Translations under genes and position numbers: made by a program
Notes under the pieces: generated by a model
Told to the model about the DNA's origin: nothing
The model's input: the letters and a program-made list of their open reading frames with translations, nothing else
Database searches by the model: none
Source: Labia minor
Taxonomy: Eukaryota > Arthropoda > Insecta > Dermaptera > Spongiphoridae
Direction: 5' to 3'
NCBI GenBank assembly: GCA_963082975.1
Contig: OY720345.1
Span: forward strand, 15,154,491-15,218,490
Length of the DNA: 64,000 nucleotides
Part shown: positions 1-12,192 of the stretch, one piece after another
How the letters are laid out: every line of letters begins with the position of its first letter
How positions within the stretch are numbered: the stretch's first letter is position 1

Positions 1-395
1 TAAAATGACTAAATTATATTATCTTGGTTTTTATTTTTAGTTTAATTACTCGATTATTAATTACTATTATATTTTAAGTGAAATATTTTCTGACAATGAA
101 TATAAAATTAATACTTTGCAAACTACCACTTCTGGTTTCTGGATATATATCAAAAGTTGATGAATTTATGCTACTGATGCATTAAGTAAATATATCAAAT
201 TTTATCAAAATCCGTTGAGCCGTTCGAGCTGTACACGTTATCTGGATATACAATGGACAGACGGACGGACCGGCAGACATAATGCTAAAAATACTTTTTT
301 TCTATTAAGAAAATGCATGATTCGTGGGGATATGTAAAAATCTCCACATGTGAAATTTGGTGTGTGATTTGCTTCCTAACGTCAGTCGGTAAAAA
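1..395 (+). repeat. Family B repeat, copy 1 (left end outside or lost)
   Basis: This stretch carries the right two thirds of repeat family B: the ACTTCTGGTTTC core, the 'AAAATCCGTTGAGCCGTTC' block, a short GACGGACGGAC tandem run near 252-275, the 'AAAATGCATGATTCGTGG' block and the right end GTCGGTAAAAA. The same order of blocks recurs at 8.1, 11.3, 47.5 and 60.5 kb. The copy begins at or before the window edge, so its left hairpin is not seen. The sequence is diverged from the other copies, suggesting an old insertion. Confidence 0.8.
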
Positions 396-1957
396 TTATA
401 CGAATTCATTTATTGTCTATATAGAATATGTAAAAAATAGTGAGTTTTAATATTCACGTTCAGTACTGACAGTACTTATATACTAAATACAATAAACAGT
501 ACTTTTTTATTATTAGAGTAACCTAATAATAAACAAGTTTCATTTTCTTTGTTCTTTTCATAAGAGATGAAATTTGTAAAATATAATTCTCTATAATTTG
601 TTTCAACTATTTTTTTTTTATATTTTTGATATTTTAAGAAATATGGCCATTTTACTTTTTTGCAATTTATTTATTTGTTTTAGTTATGAATGTATTTAAG
701 CGAAAATGTTGCCAGAACCCAATTGAGAAGCCTTAATATAAATTTTAGTTTTGATTGGTTTTATCGTTTGACCCTTTGACCAGAATTTTGTTAACAAGTT
801 TACAGACTCCCACTCCCCCACTCACATACGTCAACGGAAAACCACTTTTTGGGATCAAAAAGACTTGAAACATGAAAAATTGGTAACTAATCGGGATTAC
901 AAAACGTTTTTTTGTTTTGTTTTTTAAACAAAAGGGAAAAAATAGAAGTACTTAGAAACCATTTTATTTTTTTGAGGATAAACAAAAACAATGACACTCA
1001 AAATCGAAACAATAGCGGTGGGAATCCCATAAGTGAGTTCCTAGTAGTGGGTCATCTATGAAATTTATATAATATTTCCTGCTCGTCATATGGCGAGCAA
1101 AAGGGATTTTGATTTTGTGCCACTACAAGATTAACTAACTTTTAACTCTTTCTATTAGATAATTGCGAAAATTCATTGTTTGTTTGCGTAGGACCACCTG
1201 TGCATTATCAATTATATGATTTGGTATTATATTATTATAATTGTACTTTCATATCAGCAAAAAACTCAAGTTAATTAAATAAAAAGATGATATCTCTTAT
1301 TCATACGCCATATTATAAAATTTTTAGAAAGTAGAACTTTAAATTTAAAGAAATAACAAAATACTTACCCTCTTTTTTTCAGTGAGTTTAGTAACGCTTT
1401 AAAAGTAGCAAAGAAAAAAAAGCTATGATTTAATTTTTCTACGCGTTTTTGTGTCAAAAAATAAATATATATTCTGTTATATATATATATATATATATAA
1501 CAGAAAGTACTAGTAGGAAGGGCATCGATTTCCCATGAAAGGGCTAAAAGGCATGTTTGACGCTAAGGGGCCGTGAGGGCAGTTAATTGGACCCCTCCAA
1601 CACAATGTCACTTTTTATAAAAAAACACATCAAGATGGACAGTGAGTGGGCGATCAATTGCTTAGCCTTTCGCCAATCTTTTACATTATTTACGTTCTAT
1701 CAACAATTCAAGAGATACAAGAAATCTTTATCATCTAGAAAAATATAAAAAATACCTACACGATTTTGATATTGATTAAGATTCAAATTAAAACAAATTT
1801 ATGGCTTCTTCCTTAAAGTAAATAAAAGTTCACATTAAGGGAAAAAAAAATCATGTAAATATGTAGATGAATAGCATTTTATATTAATATTAAGATTATC
1901 TATACATCTACAGTACCTGGTTCACCGAGTAGTCACTCAGTACTTTAAAAAAATCAT
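396..1957. other. A+T-rich non-coding stretch
   Basis: No gene is recognisable. The stretch holds a (TA)n run near 1477-1499 and a less A+T-rich patch (about 1505-1610, containing GGGCATCGATTTCCC) that I cannot assign. No long open frame or splice-flanked coding block was found. Confidence 0.5.
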
Positions 1958-2261
1958 CTGGAGTGTCTCCACTCGACTATCTCCCAAATTTGAATTCGAT
2001 TAATTAACATATATTATATTTAAATTGAAGTTAATTAACATTATAAATTTTAAATTAAAATTAATAAATAATATTTATTAAACCAGCCCGTGTTTGGCTC
2101 TTTGTTGAATGGTTGATTAACAGTCGGATTAAAAAATTAATTCCGGTACTTTCAGCGATTTAATCAAGCTCAAATTCTGCATATAGCAGTTTTATACAAT
2201 TTTTAACCATGTGAAAAACTATCAAACATATATCTTTATTTTTACGGTTAATTTATAGCAG

Positions 2262-2290
2262 GGGTGTCAAACTCGCAGCCCGCGACAACT
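2262..2290 (+). mobile_element. hAT-type transposon end fragment
   Basis: CAGGGGTGTCAAACTCGC followed by GCCCGCG is the typical terminal sequence of many arthropod hAT elements. No matching right end is seen; sequence goes directly back into family A, so this is a truncated end inside the repeat. Confidence 0.5.
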
Positions 2291-2345
2291 ATTTCATTAT
2301 TCTAGCTCAAATCGTTTGTGTTATCTTGACTACATACATACCAAC

Positions 2346-2347
2346 AT

Positions 2348-2424
<77 letters not shown>

Positions 2425-2437
2425 CATACATATATAC
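2346..2437. repeat. (AC)n-(TA)n microsatellite inside family A copy 1
   Basis: A compound microsatellite: a short AC run, then a TA run of about 60 bases, then CATA repeats. It occupies the same internal position as the AC or GT runs in other family A copies, so the microsatellite is part of the element's structure. Short peptides of repeated Tyr-Ile read from it are artefacts. Confidence 0.95.
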
Positions 2438-2589
2438 ATTTTTCTCAATCTTAGTGAAAATGACTCAGGGACCTTCAAAACGTATAAAAACATCAAAATC
2501 TCGACATCGAGATAGTAAAAATTATTCCTTATGAGCTATGAATATTTAAAATTAAGATTCTTATTTAAAATAAATAAACGAAAAAATAT

Positions 2590-2870
2590 ATAAAACAATT
2601 TCAAATAATTTAAAAGAATATAAATTAAAAAAAACATTCAACCCTTAAACGTACGTATTAATGCACTTAAAGACAGAAAAGCATAGCTTGTGGATATAAC
2701 ATAATATATATTTCGTAATTTGATTACAAAATATTATTCAAATAAATATTTTTAATTTTGTTTTATTTATAATATTTAGTATTTAAGAAAGAGTGCCATA
2801 TTTTACTATCTGTCAGAGATAGGCCATCATGACTTTGCCTCTTATAATTAATTAAATTTAATATATATAA
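2590..2870 (+). repeat. Family K repeat fragment
   Basis: The segment with 'AAAGACAGAAAAGCATAGC' and 'ATATATTTCGTAATTTGATT' matches 13.86-13.99 kb closely and, reversed, 23.1-23.28 kb. It is the left part of repeat family K; the right part (ending AATAAGATAAGAT in other copies) is missing here. Confidence 0.6.
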
Positions 2871-2920
2871 TTAAAAACTTAGACTATAAAATATCATAAT
2901 ATAAAATAAATAACAAAATA

Positions 2921-4212
2921 AGGTAAATGTATCAGTCGTGGACCACTGTACCAGTAATGGACCATTTGAGCTTTTTAATTTCAAATTAAACTTGAGATAT
3001 CGATAAATATCAAGAAGAGCCTTTTTCGGATTGCTTAACAATGAAACAGAGACCAATCGCTGCATTTGTATTATAATTATCAATTTTTTAAAACACGAAC
3101 CAAGCGTTCTTGCATTCTAAGGGACGTTTCTTATGCAAAACGTTAAGGATATGCTTCACTTTATTTTCAATAGGTTATGTTGTATTTAATAATAATTTCA
3201 ATCCAAAAAATAAATTCAATAGTTGATACAACAAATTATACTAATCAGTTTGAAATATTTAATTTATGTGATGATTATAAATTATTAAGGGAGTGTTCAT
3301 TTACTGAAACAAATATCTCATTTTTTCAGAAGTGGACCGGAGTGGCCTATTACTAAAAAATACGATTAAAATTGTTTTTTTACTAAAATCGTTTTTTTTT
3401 TATTAAAATAAATGTGATGTATGGTATTTTTTTGTTTTAAGTGTCTAGAACAAATTTTTTCAGTAGTGGACCACATACTGAGATAAACATGGCCAATCAC
3501 TAAATTTTTACATCTTAAATTATATTTTCATCACATTCTTTTAGATAACTAAATTTTATGCTGAAATAAGTTAATTCCCAATTTATAAACATTATTAAAT
3601 TTATAATTTTATTTTATGAAATTGAATCAACAATAATTTATTATATTTAAACATCTTATTACTGATAATAATAAATTTAACAAAAGATATTTATTATTAT
3701 ATTAGTATGAATAATTATAATTATATTAAATAAATATTACTAAAATTTCCAATATATTTTTTAAATTATATTAATGTCATTATCTTTATCTTTTCGATTG
3801 CATTAACTGACCTTCTTTCTTGTTTAAATGGATAAGAATTGTAAATATAAAGAAACAAACTGTAAATATCAAAAATAATTAAAATAAATTATAAAAAATA
3901 TTAATAAAACCAATCCTTATTGCATTTTATTCAATTTATTTATTTTAAACATATTTTAGGTTGTGGCCCGCTACTGAAACTTTCGATTTTTAGATGGCCC
4001 ACTACTAGAAAAAAAAATACGTTTTGAAAAAAGTAAAAAAAAAAATATTTAAATATACATTAACCGAATGTTTGTGTTGTAGTGATAGTTAAAAATAGTT
4101 GTACAATATGTGTTAGCACTTGTTTTGTTGTTATTCTCACTTTTATTACAGAATAATAGTGTTTTTTAATTAAAATTCCTCTTAACATGGTCCACCACTG
4201 GTACATTTACCT
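2921..4212. mobile_element. DNA transposon or large MITE with inverted ends
   Basis: The left end AGGTAAATGTATCAG with GTGGACCAC and the right end GGTCCACCACTGGTACATTTACCT are inverted copies of each other, bounding about 1.29 kb. Variants of TGGACCA/TGGCCCA recur inside (about 2940, 2958, 3333, 3464, 3490, 3965, 3995), always near an 'AGTAGTGG'-like word. No transposase is readable, so this is a non-autonomous or decayed element of unassigned superfamily. A target duplication cannot be told because the flanks are simple A/T sequence. Confidence 0.65.
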
Positions 4213-4982
4213 AAAAATAAAATAAAAAACTGTTTCTCATCTAATTGTAAAATAAAATATTTTTATATTTATAAATTATTTATAAATATATAAATAAAGA
4301 TTATCGTTTTCTAATGAAAAAAATTCCTTGAATTATCTTCTTTAACAATTTAATTATTAATAAATAAAAAATAAAAGATATTATTATATATATTTTCTAA
4401 ATGCAGGAGGCTAACGGGCACAGCCAGAATAATTCCATTTTTTATATTATTTCATAGCAAATTGATAAGCAACCTCGGCCAATTCTTTGAAAAATAATAA
4501 TATAAAATAATAAAATAAATTAAAATTAGTATTCATTGATCAGTGAATAAGAAAACACGCCACAATGGCTGAGTAAACTTTTTAACAGGTAATTAACAAC
4601 TATTTTATTGTATATACTCACTAATAATCCCTTTTTAATTATAAATATATTATTATTTAATCATAGTTATTCGTTTAATAAGCTTTCTCTATGAAAATAT
4701 TTATTAATTATGATTATAGTAACAATGTTTCATATTCATAAACATAATGTATAGTTATATAAATACTTTATATACTTCAATTACTTTTTACAATGTGAAT
4801 TACAAATTATTTATATTTGATATTCTTTGATTAATGAAGAAAAAACTAAAATAAATAAATAAAACATATTAAAATTGATTTTTCTATTCTAAAATTCATA
4901 ATAAATTTCAGAATAATACTTAAAGACATTATTTATAATATCTTGTATTTAAGGTAGCGCTGTCCGGCGTTTAACGCCACCA
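4213..4982. other. A+T-rich non-coding stretch
   Basis: Nothing recognisable apart from a short less A+T-rich patch near 4405-4430 and many A/T runs. No gene seen on either strand. Confidence 0.5.
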
Positions 4983-5143
4983 TTTTTACTATCTCGCCAA
5001 AGATAGTAAATATTGCGATCATGAAAATTTTCGATGACGAAATTTTGATGTTTTTATACGTTTTGAAGGTTCCTGTATCATTTTCACTAAGACTGAGAAA
5101 AATGTCTGTGCATGTGTGTGTGAGTGTGAGTGAGTGTGAGTGA

Positions 5144-5197
<54 letters not shown>

Positions 5198-5645
5198 AGA
5201 CAAGATTACGCAAAAACGATTTGAGCAAGAAAAATGAAACGGGCATTATTCAAAATTCGTAGTTTTCTATCAACTTTTGAGAAATATAGCTCATTCGATA
5301 GGGGACTATTACCTACCACGTTTTCATTTTTTTTTCCTCTAAACTGACCGTAAAAATGTTTGATAATTTTTCACATGATTAAAAATTGTATAAAACTGGT
5401 ATATATAGAATTTCAGCTTGATTGAATCACTGAAAGTACTAGAATTGATTTTTTAACAATGCAAATCTCACTCGCCAACACGTGACGTGGTTCCATCAAC
5501 AAAGAGTCAAACTTGCGCTGGTTTAATAAATCTTATTTATTAATTTTAATTTATAATTTATAATTAAATTAAATTTAAATTAAATATAATATATGTTAAT
5601 TAATCCAATTTAAATTTTCGAGAGAGTCGAGTGGAGACAATCCAG
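4983..5645 (-). repeat. Family A repeat, copy 2 (reverse)
   Basis: Full-length reverse copy. It starts on the + strand with the right hairpin (ACTATCTCGCC-AAAGATAGT) and ends with GTCGAGTGGAGACAATCCAG, the reverse of the left hairpin. Inside are a long GT/GAGT microsatellite (5107-5198) and all core blocks. It contains 'CACGTGACGTGG', which recurs in most A copies. Confidence 0.9.
5107..5198. repeat. (GT)n/(GAGT)n microsatellite inside family A copy 2
   Basis: Runs of TG and GAGTG of about 90 bases in the conserved microsatellite position of family A. The Thr-His repeat peptide readable on the - strand is an artefact of this run. Confidence 0.95.
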
Positions 5646-6575
5646 ATTTATTTATATATTCTAAATTTTTTTGTAATCTTTTAAAATTAAAACCATATCA
5701 TGGAAAATTTCCATATAAGTTAAAAATGATAATCGCGATTTATATAAAATATAAATGATCTTTATGTATTTATGATCAATTCACAATTATTTTTCATTTA
5801 CAATAATTTAAACCTATTTAAAATATATATAATAATAATATATTAATTAAACTTAAATTCAACCACTTAATATAACCTAGATGGCATTAATATGGGCGCT
5901 AGTTTCCTGTTTTCCAAAATATTTTTTAAATGATTTAAATTTCAATTATGCATTCATACTATATATTTATATATACCTATTTAATAAACAGATGACTGAT
6001 TTGATTAAATAATAAATAAACTTCGTTTAAATACGGCTTCATTAATTTGTTCTGACAAATGCATTGGTGTTAGTAATTAAATATCATACAATTACTTTAT
6101 GATTATATATAAAGTTCAAAATAAATTTTGAAATATTATGGGTTATTAAAAAGATTAATATAGTATCATTTAGTTTTTAGTATTATTGTTTTTCTTTATT
6201 ATTTTATAGTTAGTTACTTGCAAAAGTTTAGTCATATATTTTCATTATAATAGCTCTATAAGCACCTAATATATTTAATAATCATTTCTAAACTGAAATA
6301 TTTAACAGTTGTATTTTGAATGGTTTATGAGAAATTTTTTTTTAAAATTGATTGTCACTATATAAGCAGTGATTCTTCAATTTATAATGACACTTGAATT
6401 ATTTCAAATAGATTTTATAAAAAAAATATCGATAATAGGGAAAATGAAATCCAATAACACTATTTTTTTGCAAAAAAAAGTATACCAGCAATTGTTATAT
6501 TATGTTATAGAATCCCATGAACAGTTCAAAAATAAATAAATAAATTGTAATCTGCGCAGGCTCTAGCATTTACAA
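5646..6575. other. A+T-rich stretch with one old repeat
   Basis: No gene found. Around 6325-6440 there is a block (TATAAGCAGTGATTCTTCAA, ATAATGACACTTGAATT, AAAAAATATCGATAATA) that recurs in inverted form at about 12397-12520, so it is a dispersed repeat, probably a hAT-derived fragment. The rest is A/T-rich and featureless. Confidence 0.5.
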
Positions 6576-6735
6576 CAGTGGTCAGGGAACCGGGGTAAAT
6601 TACCCCAAATGGGGTAAAAATGAAACTTTTGTGAGTAAAAAGTATATATTTTTAATTGGCTATTTTATAAACCTGTTAGTATTTTTACAAATTATTTTCT
6701 TTTCAAAATTATCATGGGGTCTATAATAGGAAAGA
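6576..6735 (+). repeat. hAT-like repeat (family I) end
   Basis: CAGTGGTCAGGGAACCGGGG followed by TAAATTACCCCAAATGGGG and a stretch ending around ACAAATTATTTTCTTTTC is repeated in reverse at about 19960-20080. The CAG...GGGAACC start is like the ends of hAT elements. The repeat has no coding capacity. Confidence 0.6.
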
Positions 6736-6799
6736 TGCTAAAAAGAGGAGATTTTGTTGATTTTTTTTTGCCCTTCACCATGGGGTAATATATTAACTT

Positions 6800-6965
6800 A
6801 CACCAAAATATTGATTTACAATGCTGATTTACAATGTCCTGACAATAAAATAAATTGCCGCCCCTATATTCGTAAAATTTATTACATTTATAAATAAAAT
6901 GCCGCCCTACCAATTTGCCGTCCTGGAAAAATGCCTGGTTTGCCGCCCTCTAAAACGGGCCCACT
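6800..6965. repeat. GCCGCCC-repeating segment, possible far end of family I
   Basis: GCCGCCC occurs repeatedly (about 6857, 6902, 6942), with GCCGTCC once, within 110 bases, ending in AAAACGGGCCCAC. It is far less A+T-rich than its surroundings. It may be the decayed right end of the hAT-like element starting at 6576, but the ends do not match well enough to be sure. Confidence 0.3.
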
Positions 6966-8097
6966 TGTAATATGAAACTTGATTTTTATTTGCACTTTTC
7001 CAGAGAAATAATCGATTCTTTAAAAAATTTACTTGATAAAACACCCGATTTATATATTTTTATTTATAATATTTTTTTTTCTATTTCAATAATAAAAAAA
7101 AAAAACAACAGGGCAGGTTTTATAGAATTTGAATGCTTACATTTCGAAACAAATGAAAATAAAAATAAACTCCCTGAATGCACAATATAACAAATAAAGA
7201 ATTTGTATTTCTGTTAGGAAAAAAATAAACAATTCACATTTCATTTGGACTTGTCGAATTGATTAAATGGACCATTTATAGTATTCAAAGAAAAGAAAGA
7301 TGATTTTAGATTAAAACAAAAAAGGAACGTCTCTAATTGATTAACCTTCCGAGTTACTACTACAATTTCTCTTTTTTTATTTCTTTAGTTTATGATTAGC
7401 ATTGTAGCTTAATTGAAATTTCCCCTTTCCTCCCTTCCATACTACATTCCGGTAATATATTTTTCTCTAATAATACACACACACACACACACACATACCT
7501 TTTTAAGGAAAATTAATTTCAATAATATACGCCACATTTAATTTCAATTTCATCATTTATTTTTCGAGATAAATAATTCGAAGTATTATCCAAGTGGGCA
7601 CAGTACGAAAATGAAGTATTTTCTTTTTTTTTATCTTTCATTTAGTCTAAATTTCATTCAAAATAGATCACCTACCTACAGTCAAAACATTTTTAAAATT
7701 TTACTCATCGCGAAATTAATTCAATTAAAATGAATTCGAAAGCTTCGTTTCTTACTCGCCTTTAAACTTATTTGATTAATATTGGAAAAAACATGAATAT
7801 ATAACAATTTTTATATTTATTTGAAATGGAAATCTATAATTATAGTAATAGTATAAAAATTATAGTAATTGTGTGTTTATAAATATATATATATATATAT
7901 ATATTTTCAATCTTGATGAAGACTCCAAGAATTACAATTTCATATTTACTAATTTGTTTAAAATTAATGAAATTTTATTGTGTTTTTGAAGCACAATTCT
8001 CATCTTATAAAAAATAAAAAAAAAATTATTTTGCTTTATTCTTAAATTAAAGTATTTATTGTAATATTTATAAAAGATGTTAATATGCACTTATAAT
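6966..8097. other. A+T-rich non-coding stretch
   Basis: No gene seen. It contains an (AC)n run at about 7475-7495 and a (TA)n run near 7885-7903. A 72-codon open frame here is A/T-rich, low in complexity and has no family resemblance. Confidence 0.5.
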
Positions 8098-8747
8098 AAG
8101 TTGACCTGTGGCCAGGTCCGAACCGACCGACGGTTTGAAATAAATTAATTTCCAGCTACAGAAACAATTTCAAATAATTTTAATATATCTATTAATGTAA
8201 AAACAGATATGGATATAACATAAATATTTTTAATTTTATTTTATTTATAATATATAGCTGAAGTAGCCGGCGTTACCCGAGTCTATGACGTCATGAAAGG
8301 CTGGGTGACGTCATATAATTTTAAATTAAGAAAAACATAATGAAGATGATTTTTCCCGAGGATAAAACCAATACATTCGTGGTGATATGTAAAAAAATCT
8401 CCTTATGTGAAATTTGGTGCGAAAATAACCCTTCCCTTCTTATCGTCGATCGCTAATAATACCACTTCCGGTTTCCGGATTTGCACCAAAAGTTGATCAA
8501 TTCATCCCACTGATGCATTAAGTAAATATACCAAATTTCATCAAAATCCGTTTAGCCGTTCAGGCTGTACACATCTATACGGACGGACAGACGGACGGAC
8601 AGGCGGACGGACAGACGGACAGACATCATGCTAAAAATACTTTTTTCTGTTAAGAAAATGCATGATTCGTGGAGATATGTAAAAATCTCCACATGTGAAA
8701 TTTGGTGTGAAAACAATACCTCCCTTACTATCGTCGGTCGGTAAAAA
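8098..8747 (+). repeat. Family B repeat, copy 2 (full length)
   Basis: A complete family B element and a good reference copy. It starts AAGTTGACC; the left hairpin is GACCTG-TGGC-CAGGTC, directly followed by the left inverted repeat ACCGACCGACGG. The core has TGACGTCAT twice, ACTTCCGGTTTCCGG, and 'CCGTTTAGCCGTTCAGGC'. A GACGGACA tandem run (about 8578-8626) follows, then 'AAAATGCATGATTCGTGG' and the right end CGTCGGTCGGTAAAAA, the reverse complement of the left repeat. No protein is coded. The plan fits non-autonomous Helentron-like elements. Confidence 0.9.
8578..8626. repeat. GACGGACA tandem run inside family B copy 2
   Basis: Imperfect tandem copies of GACGGACAGACG, in the same place as in the other B copies. 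It is an internal part of the mobile repeat; it lacks spacers and so is not a CRISPR array. Confidence 0.9.
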
Positions 8748-10147
8748 TGCATCAGAGTATTATAAAACTAATTTTTAATTATTATAATAATTTTATTTAT
8801 TTATTTATTTATTATTTTTATTATAGTACTATAATTTTTATAAATTTTATATTATTATATTTTATACCACTTTTTATTATAATATAAAACAGGCAAATAC
8901 TCTAAAATTTATTGTTTCATAAATCTTAATCATTGTCTTTCAATTAATACTATTACTTTATCTTCATCAGATTAAACTGCTCTAATATTACTCAGTTGCT
9001 CTCTAATTTTTAAATTTGCGGACACACTTGTAGAGGCAGACTAGTGGCACTCTGATAACAGATTTTACAAAATTTTATAAAAGATTTTATTATTACTTCG
9101 AGTTTTAAGATATAAAAGATCAAATTTTTTTGCTACTATTTTTGTGCTTGGTACACTTTTGCATTAGAGTCAATTAAATGAATTTCTACATTAATTCAAG
9201 GACCTACTCAAAAAATATATTTATTTTAAAAAATTATAAAATTTAAATTATATATACAATTTTTCCCAGAATGATATTCTAATTTAAATAAATATAATAT
9301 AATTATACCTCTCCGGGATCAACATTGGGAAGCTACTTGATAAAAAGTAGCGCCTCCGATCAAGAAAATCAAGGTAAAGGTTGATAGGACCCGCGCTACT
9401 GATCATAGGACACCTCATTGATATAACCGACTTGATAGGCGTTGTCCTTGCGTAGGACCTATAAAAGTCAGAGTTTTTTTTATATAATATATAATCATAA
9501 GAATATATACATATATATGTAGATATAAAATATGTAATTTTTTAGATTAATTGTTTAAATAAGAATCTATTACCAATTTTCAATAAAATATTAATTAACT
9601 AATAAATAATAAGTAATTAATAGTAACCTTATTTTTTATTTTTTTAAAATAGTTTTATCCTATTTTTATTGTTTTTAATTAAAATTCTTTAATTAAAATT
9701 CTTGTTAAATTTATGGTATCCACATATTGAATTTTCATATCATTTTCAATTTTGAAACGTTAAAAAAAGGAGGAAGGATGGATTTTAGGAGTAAAATGAA
9801 ATTTTATTGAAAATTCAATGTGTGAATAAGTGAGATGGCGGCAAATGAGACATCTTCCCTGTTCGGTAGAACCAAAGTTACGCCACAGGATTTTGATTTA
9901 GGTTTTCTGTCAATACATATTTATCATAAACAACATTTTCTTGCTTGAATAGTAATTTTACCTTTTGGATAATATAAAAGTAAAATATGCCAAATATGTT
10001 CTTTTCAACTTTTTATATTTGATAAAGAATCAAACTAAAACTATTGAGAACAAATTAAGTATTAATTTGCCTATGAAAAAATATTAAATCCTCTCTTTTG
10101 GGGAAAAATTGAAATTACTTTTTGATCAAACACTATTTTATTTAATA
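8748..10147. other. A+T-rich stretch with one unassigned GC-richer island
   Basis: No gene found. The only striking part is about 9308-9475, markedly less A+T-rich, with inverted words (ACTTGATAAAAAGTAGCGCC, TAGGACCCGCGCTACTGATC) but no recognised family. The rest is A/T-rich. Confidence 0.45.
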
Positions 10148-10155
10148 AATATATT

Positions 10156-10419
10156 CAGTGGTGTATTGGGAGGGGTCTCGGGGGAACGACGTTCCCTTAC
10201 CTTTTTTCAGAACCGAAATGCGTTCCAGTATTTTTCCATGTCAACTCCCACTTAAATCTACTGCTAGAATATCTTATTTTTTTGTGTTCATTAATATTTT
10301 GTATAGTAAGAATATAAGAAAAAATAAAAACTTATGTGGAAAATAATAGTTTACTGAAAATAGGACTTTTTTCTCCCACTATGCGTTCCCTTACTTCCTA
10401 TTTTACCAACACATCACTG
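10156..10419. mobile_element. hAT-type MITE with 8-bp target duplication
   Basis: The element starts CAGTGGTGTATTGG and ends CCAACACATCACTG, which are inverted copies. It is flanked on both sides by the identical 8 bases AATATATT (10148-10155 and 10420-10427), the target-site size of hAT transposons. At 264 bp it has no transposase. Internally it has repeated CGTTCCCTTAC words near both ends, extending the inverted ends. Confidence 0.88.
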
Positions 10420-10427
10420 AATATATT

Positions 10428-11128
10428 ATATAAATATTATAATTAATTTATTTATTCATATGATACTTTATTAAATTGATAATAATAGACAAATTAAGAT
10501 AATAAATGATCATGATTAAATAATTTCCTTAAAATTATTTAAATAGTAAAAGAAATATTTTAAAAAATATTAATAATATAATAATATAAAAAATTTATAC
10601 ATTTTAATAGTAATTTTGGATTGAATATTTCTTTTATTTAAAAGAAGATTTATTTTAAGAATTTGATCGGATTGAAAATAAACTTATTTAATATAATTAA
10701 TGTATATATTTAAATAAATGTCAGAAGTGTGTGAAATAAAGTAATGTAATTTTTATGTTGCTTTGCGATAAATCTTAAAAATAACTGTATTTATTTTTTC
10801 TATGACTTGAGTAGACAAATATAGATTTAGGGTTCACAACATTTTCTGGTGTTGAAAATGGGTGATATATCAGGGGAATAGTGAAGATTCAACAATGAAA
10901 AATTACCATACAGACATTCCCTTACAATAGAAGATAAAAGATTCGTAATAGTTAAATGGACATATGAGAGAAGAAAAATTGGTTGAAAGTTTATTGATAG
11001 ACAATAGAAATTTAGAAATTATCAGTGGAAAATAAAAGAAAGGATAGGAACTTAATAAAGATGAAGGAATGTGGTTGCAGTGGTCAAGCACTGTGATACA
11101 TTTTATTTCTTAAAATATTAATTACATT
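10428..11128. other. A+T-rich non-coding stretch
   Basis: No gene or repeat family recognised. Confidence 0.45.
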
Positions 11129-11232
11129 ATTTATACCAGTGATTCTCAACCACTTTAGTGTGCCGCGAGATTATGAGGCTCTAAAACATTTTCGACTTTT
11201 TTTCTAAATTTTTTCAATTTGGTTCTAAAATA

Positions 11233-12161
11233 AGCGGGAGTGTCCTCCCCTAGACTTTCCCGCATATAAATAGGTATAAAGAGTTGCGAATGAATATTTA
11301 GAATGTAATAAAGTGCTACTTCCGGTTAACTGATATTTTAAATGTAAAAAAAACAGATATGGATATAATATAAATATTTTTAATTTTATTTTATTTATAA
11401 TATATAAGGGCTAGCTGTGACGTCATGAAGTGCTGGGTGACGTCATATAATTTTAAATTAAGAAAAAACTAATGAAGATGATTTTTCTTGAGGATAAAAT
11501 CAATACAAAGTGCATAACACGTGGAGATATGCCTTCACGTGAAATTTGATATGAAAATAACCCTTCACTTCCTCTCTTCGATCGGCAATACTAGCACTTC
11601 CGGTTTCCGGATTTGCACCAAAAGTTGATCCATTCATCATACTGATGCATTAAGTAAATATACCAAATTTCATCAAAATCCGTTGAGCCGTTCAAGCTGT
11701 ACACATCTCTACGGACACACATCGGACGGACGGACAGACATCATGCTAAAAATACTTTTTTCTGTTAAGAAAATGCATGATTCGTGGAGATATGTACCTA
11801 AAAATATCCATAGGTGAAATTTGGTGTGAAAACAATACCTCCCTTACTATCGTCGGTCGGTAAAAAGGAAACGCTACTTGTATAGGTAAAATGTCACTTC
11901 CGGTAGTCAGATCATGATGAAATTTGGTATCTGATTTTTTTTCATATTTTTAAATCTATATACAAAATATGAAGCAAATATCTCGAAGCAAACTGGTACT
12001 TTACTTGAAAGGTAAACGCAACCATTGTAGGTAAAGTACCACTTCCGGTTAACCGATTTTGACGAAATTTTGATAGAAATCTACAAACTGTGAATAATAT
12101 CGGTGTACCAAATTTCGAAGTCCTAGCTTGATTAGTTTTTGAGTAAATTTGCTTACAGACA

Positions 12162-12192
<31 letters not shown>

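Larger units (their letters stand above)
1958..2520 (+). repeat. Family A repeat, copy 1
   Basis: A near full-length family A copy. The left end is a hairpin (GGAG-TGT-CTCC) followed by GACTATCTC. The core includes the 'CTTTCAGCGATT' and 'ATATATAGCAG' blocks, then a microsatellite (ACAC followed by a long TA run), the 'TCAAAATCTCGACATCGA' tail and the right end GAGATAGTAAAA. Unlike other copies, the segment between core and microsatellite is replaced by sequence starting with a hAT-like end (about 2262). Confidence 0.85.

Noticed and set aside
2302..2534. Open frames of repeated Tyr-Ile or Thr-His near 2.3 and 5.1 kb
   Set aside because: They are translations of TA, AC or GT microsatellites inside family A repeats and exist on both strands.
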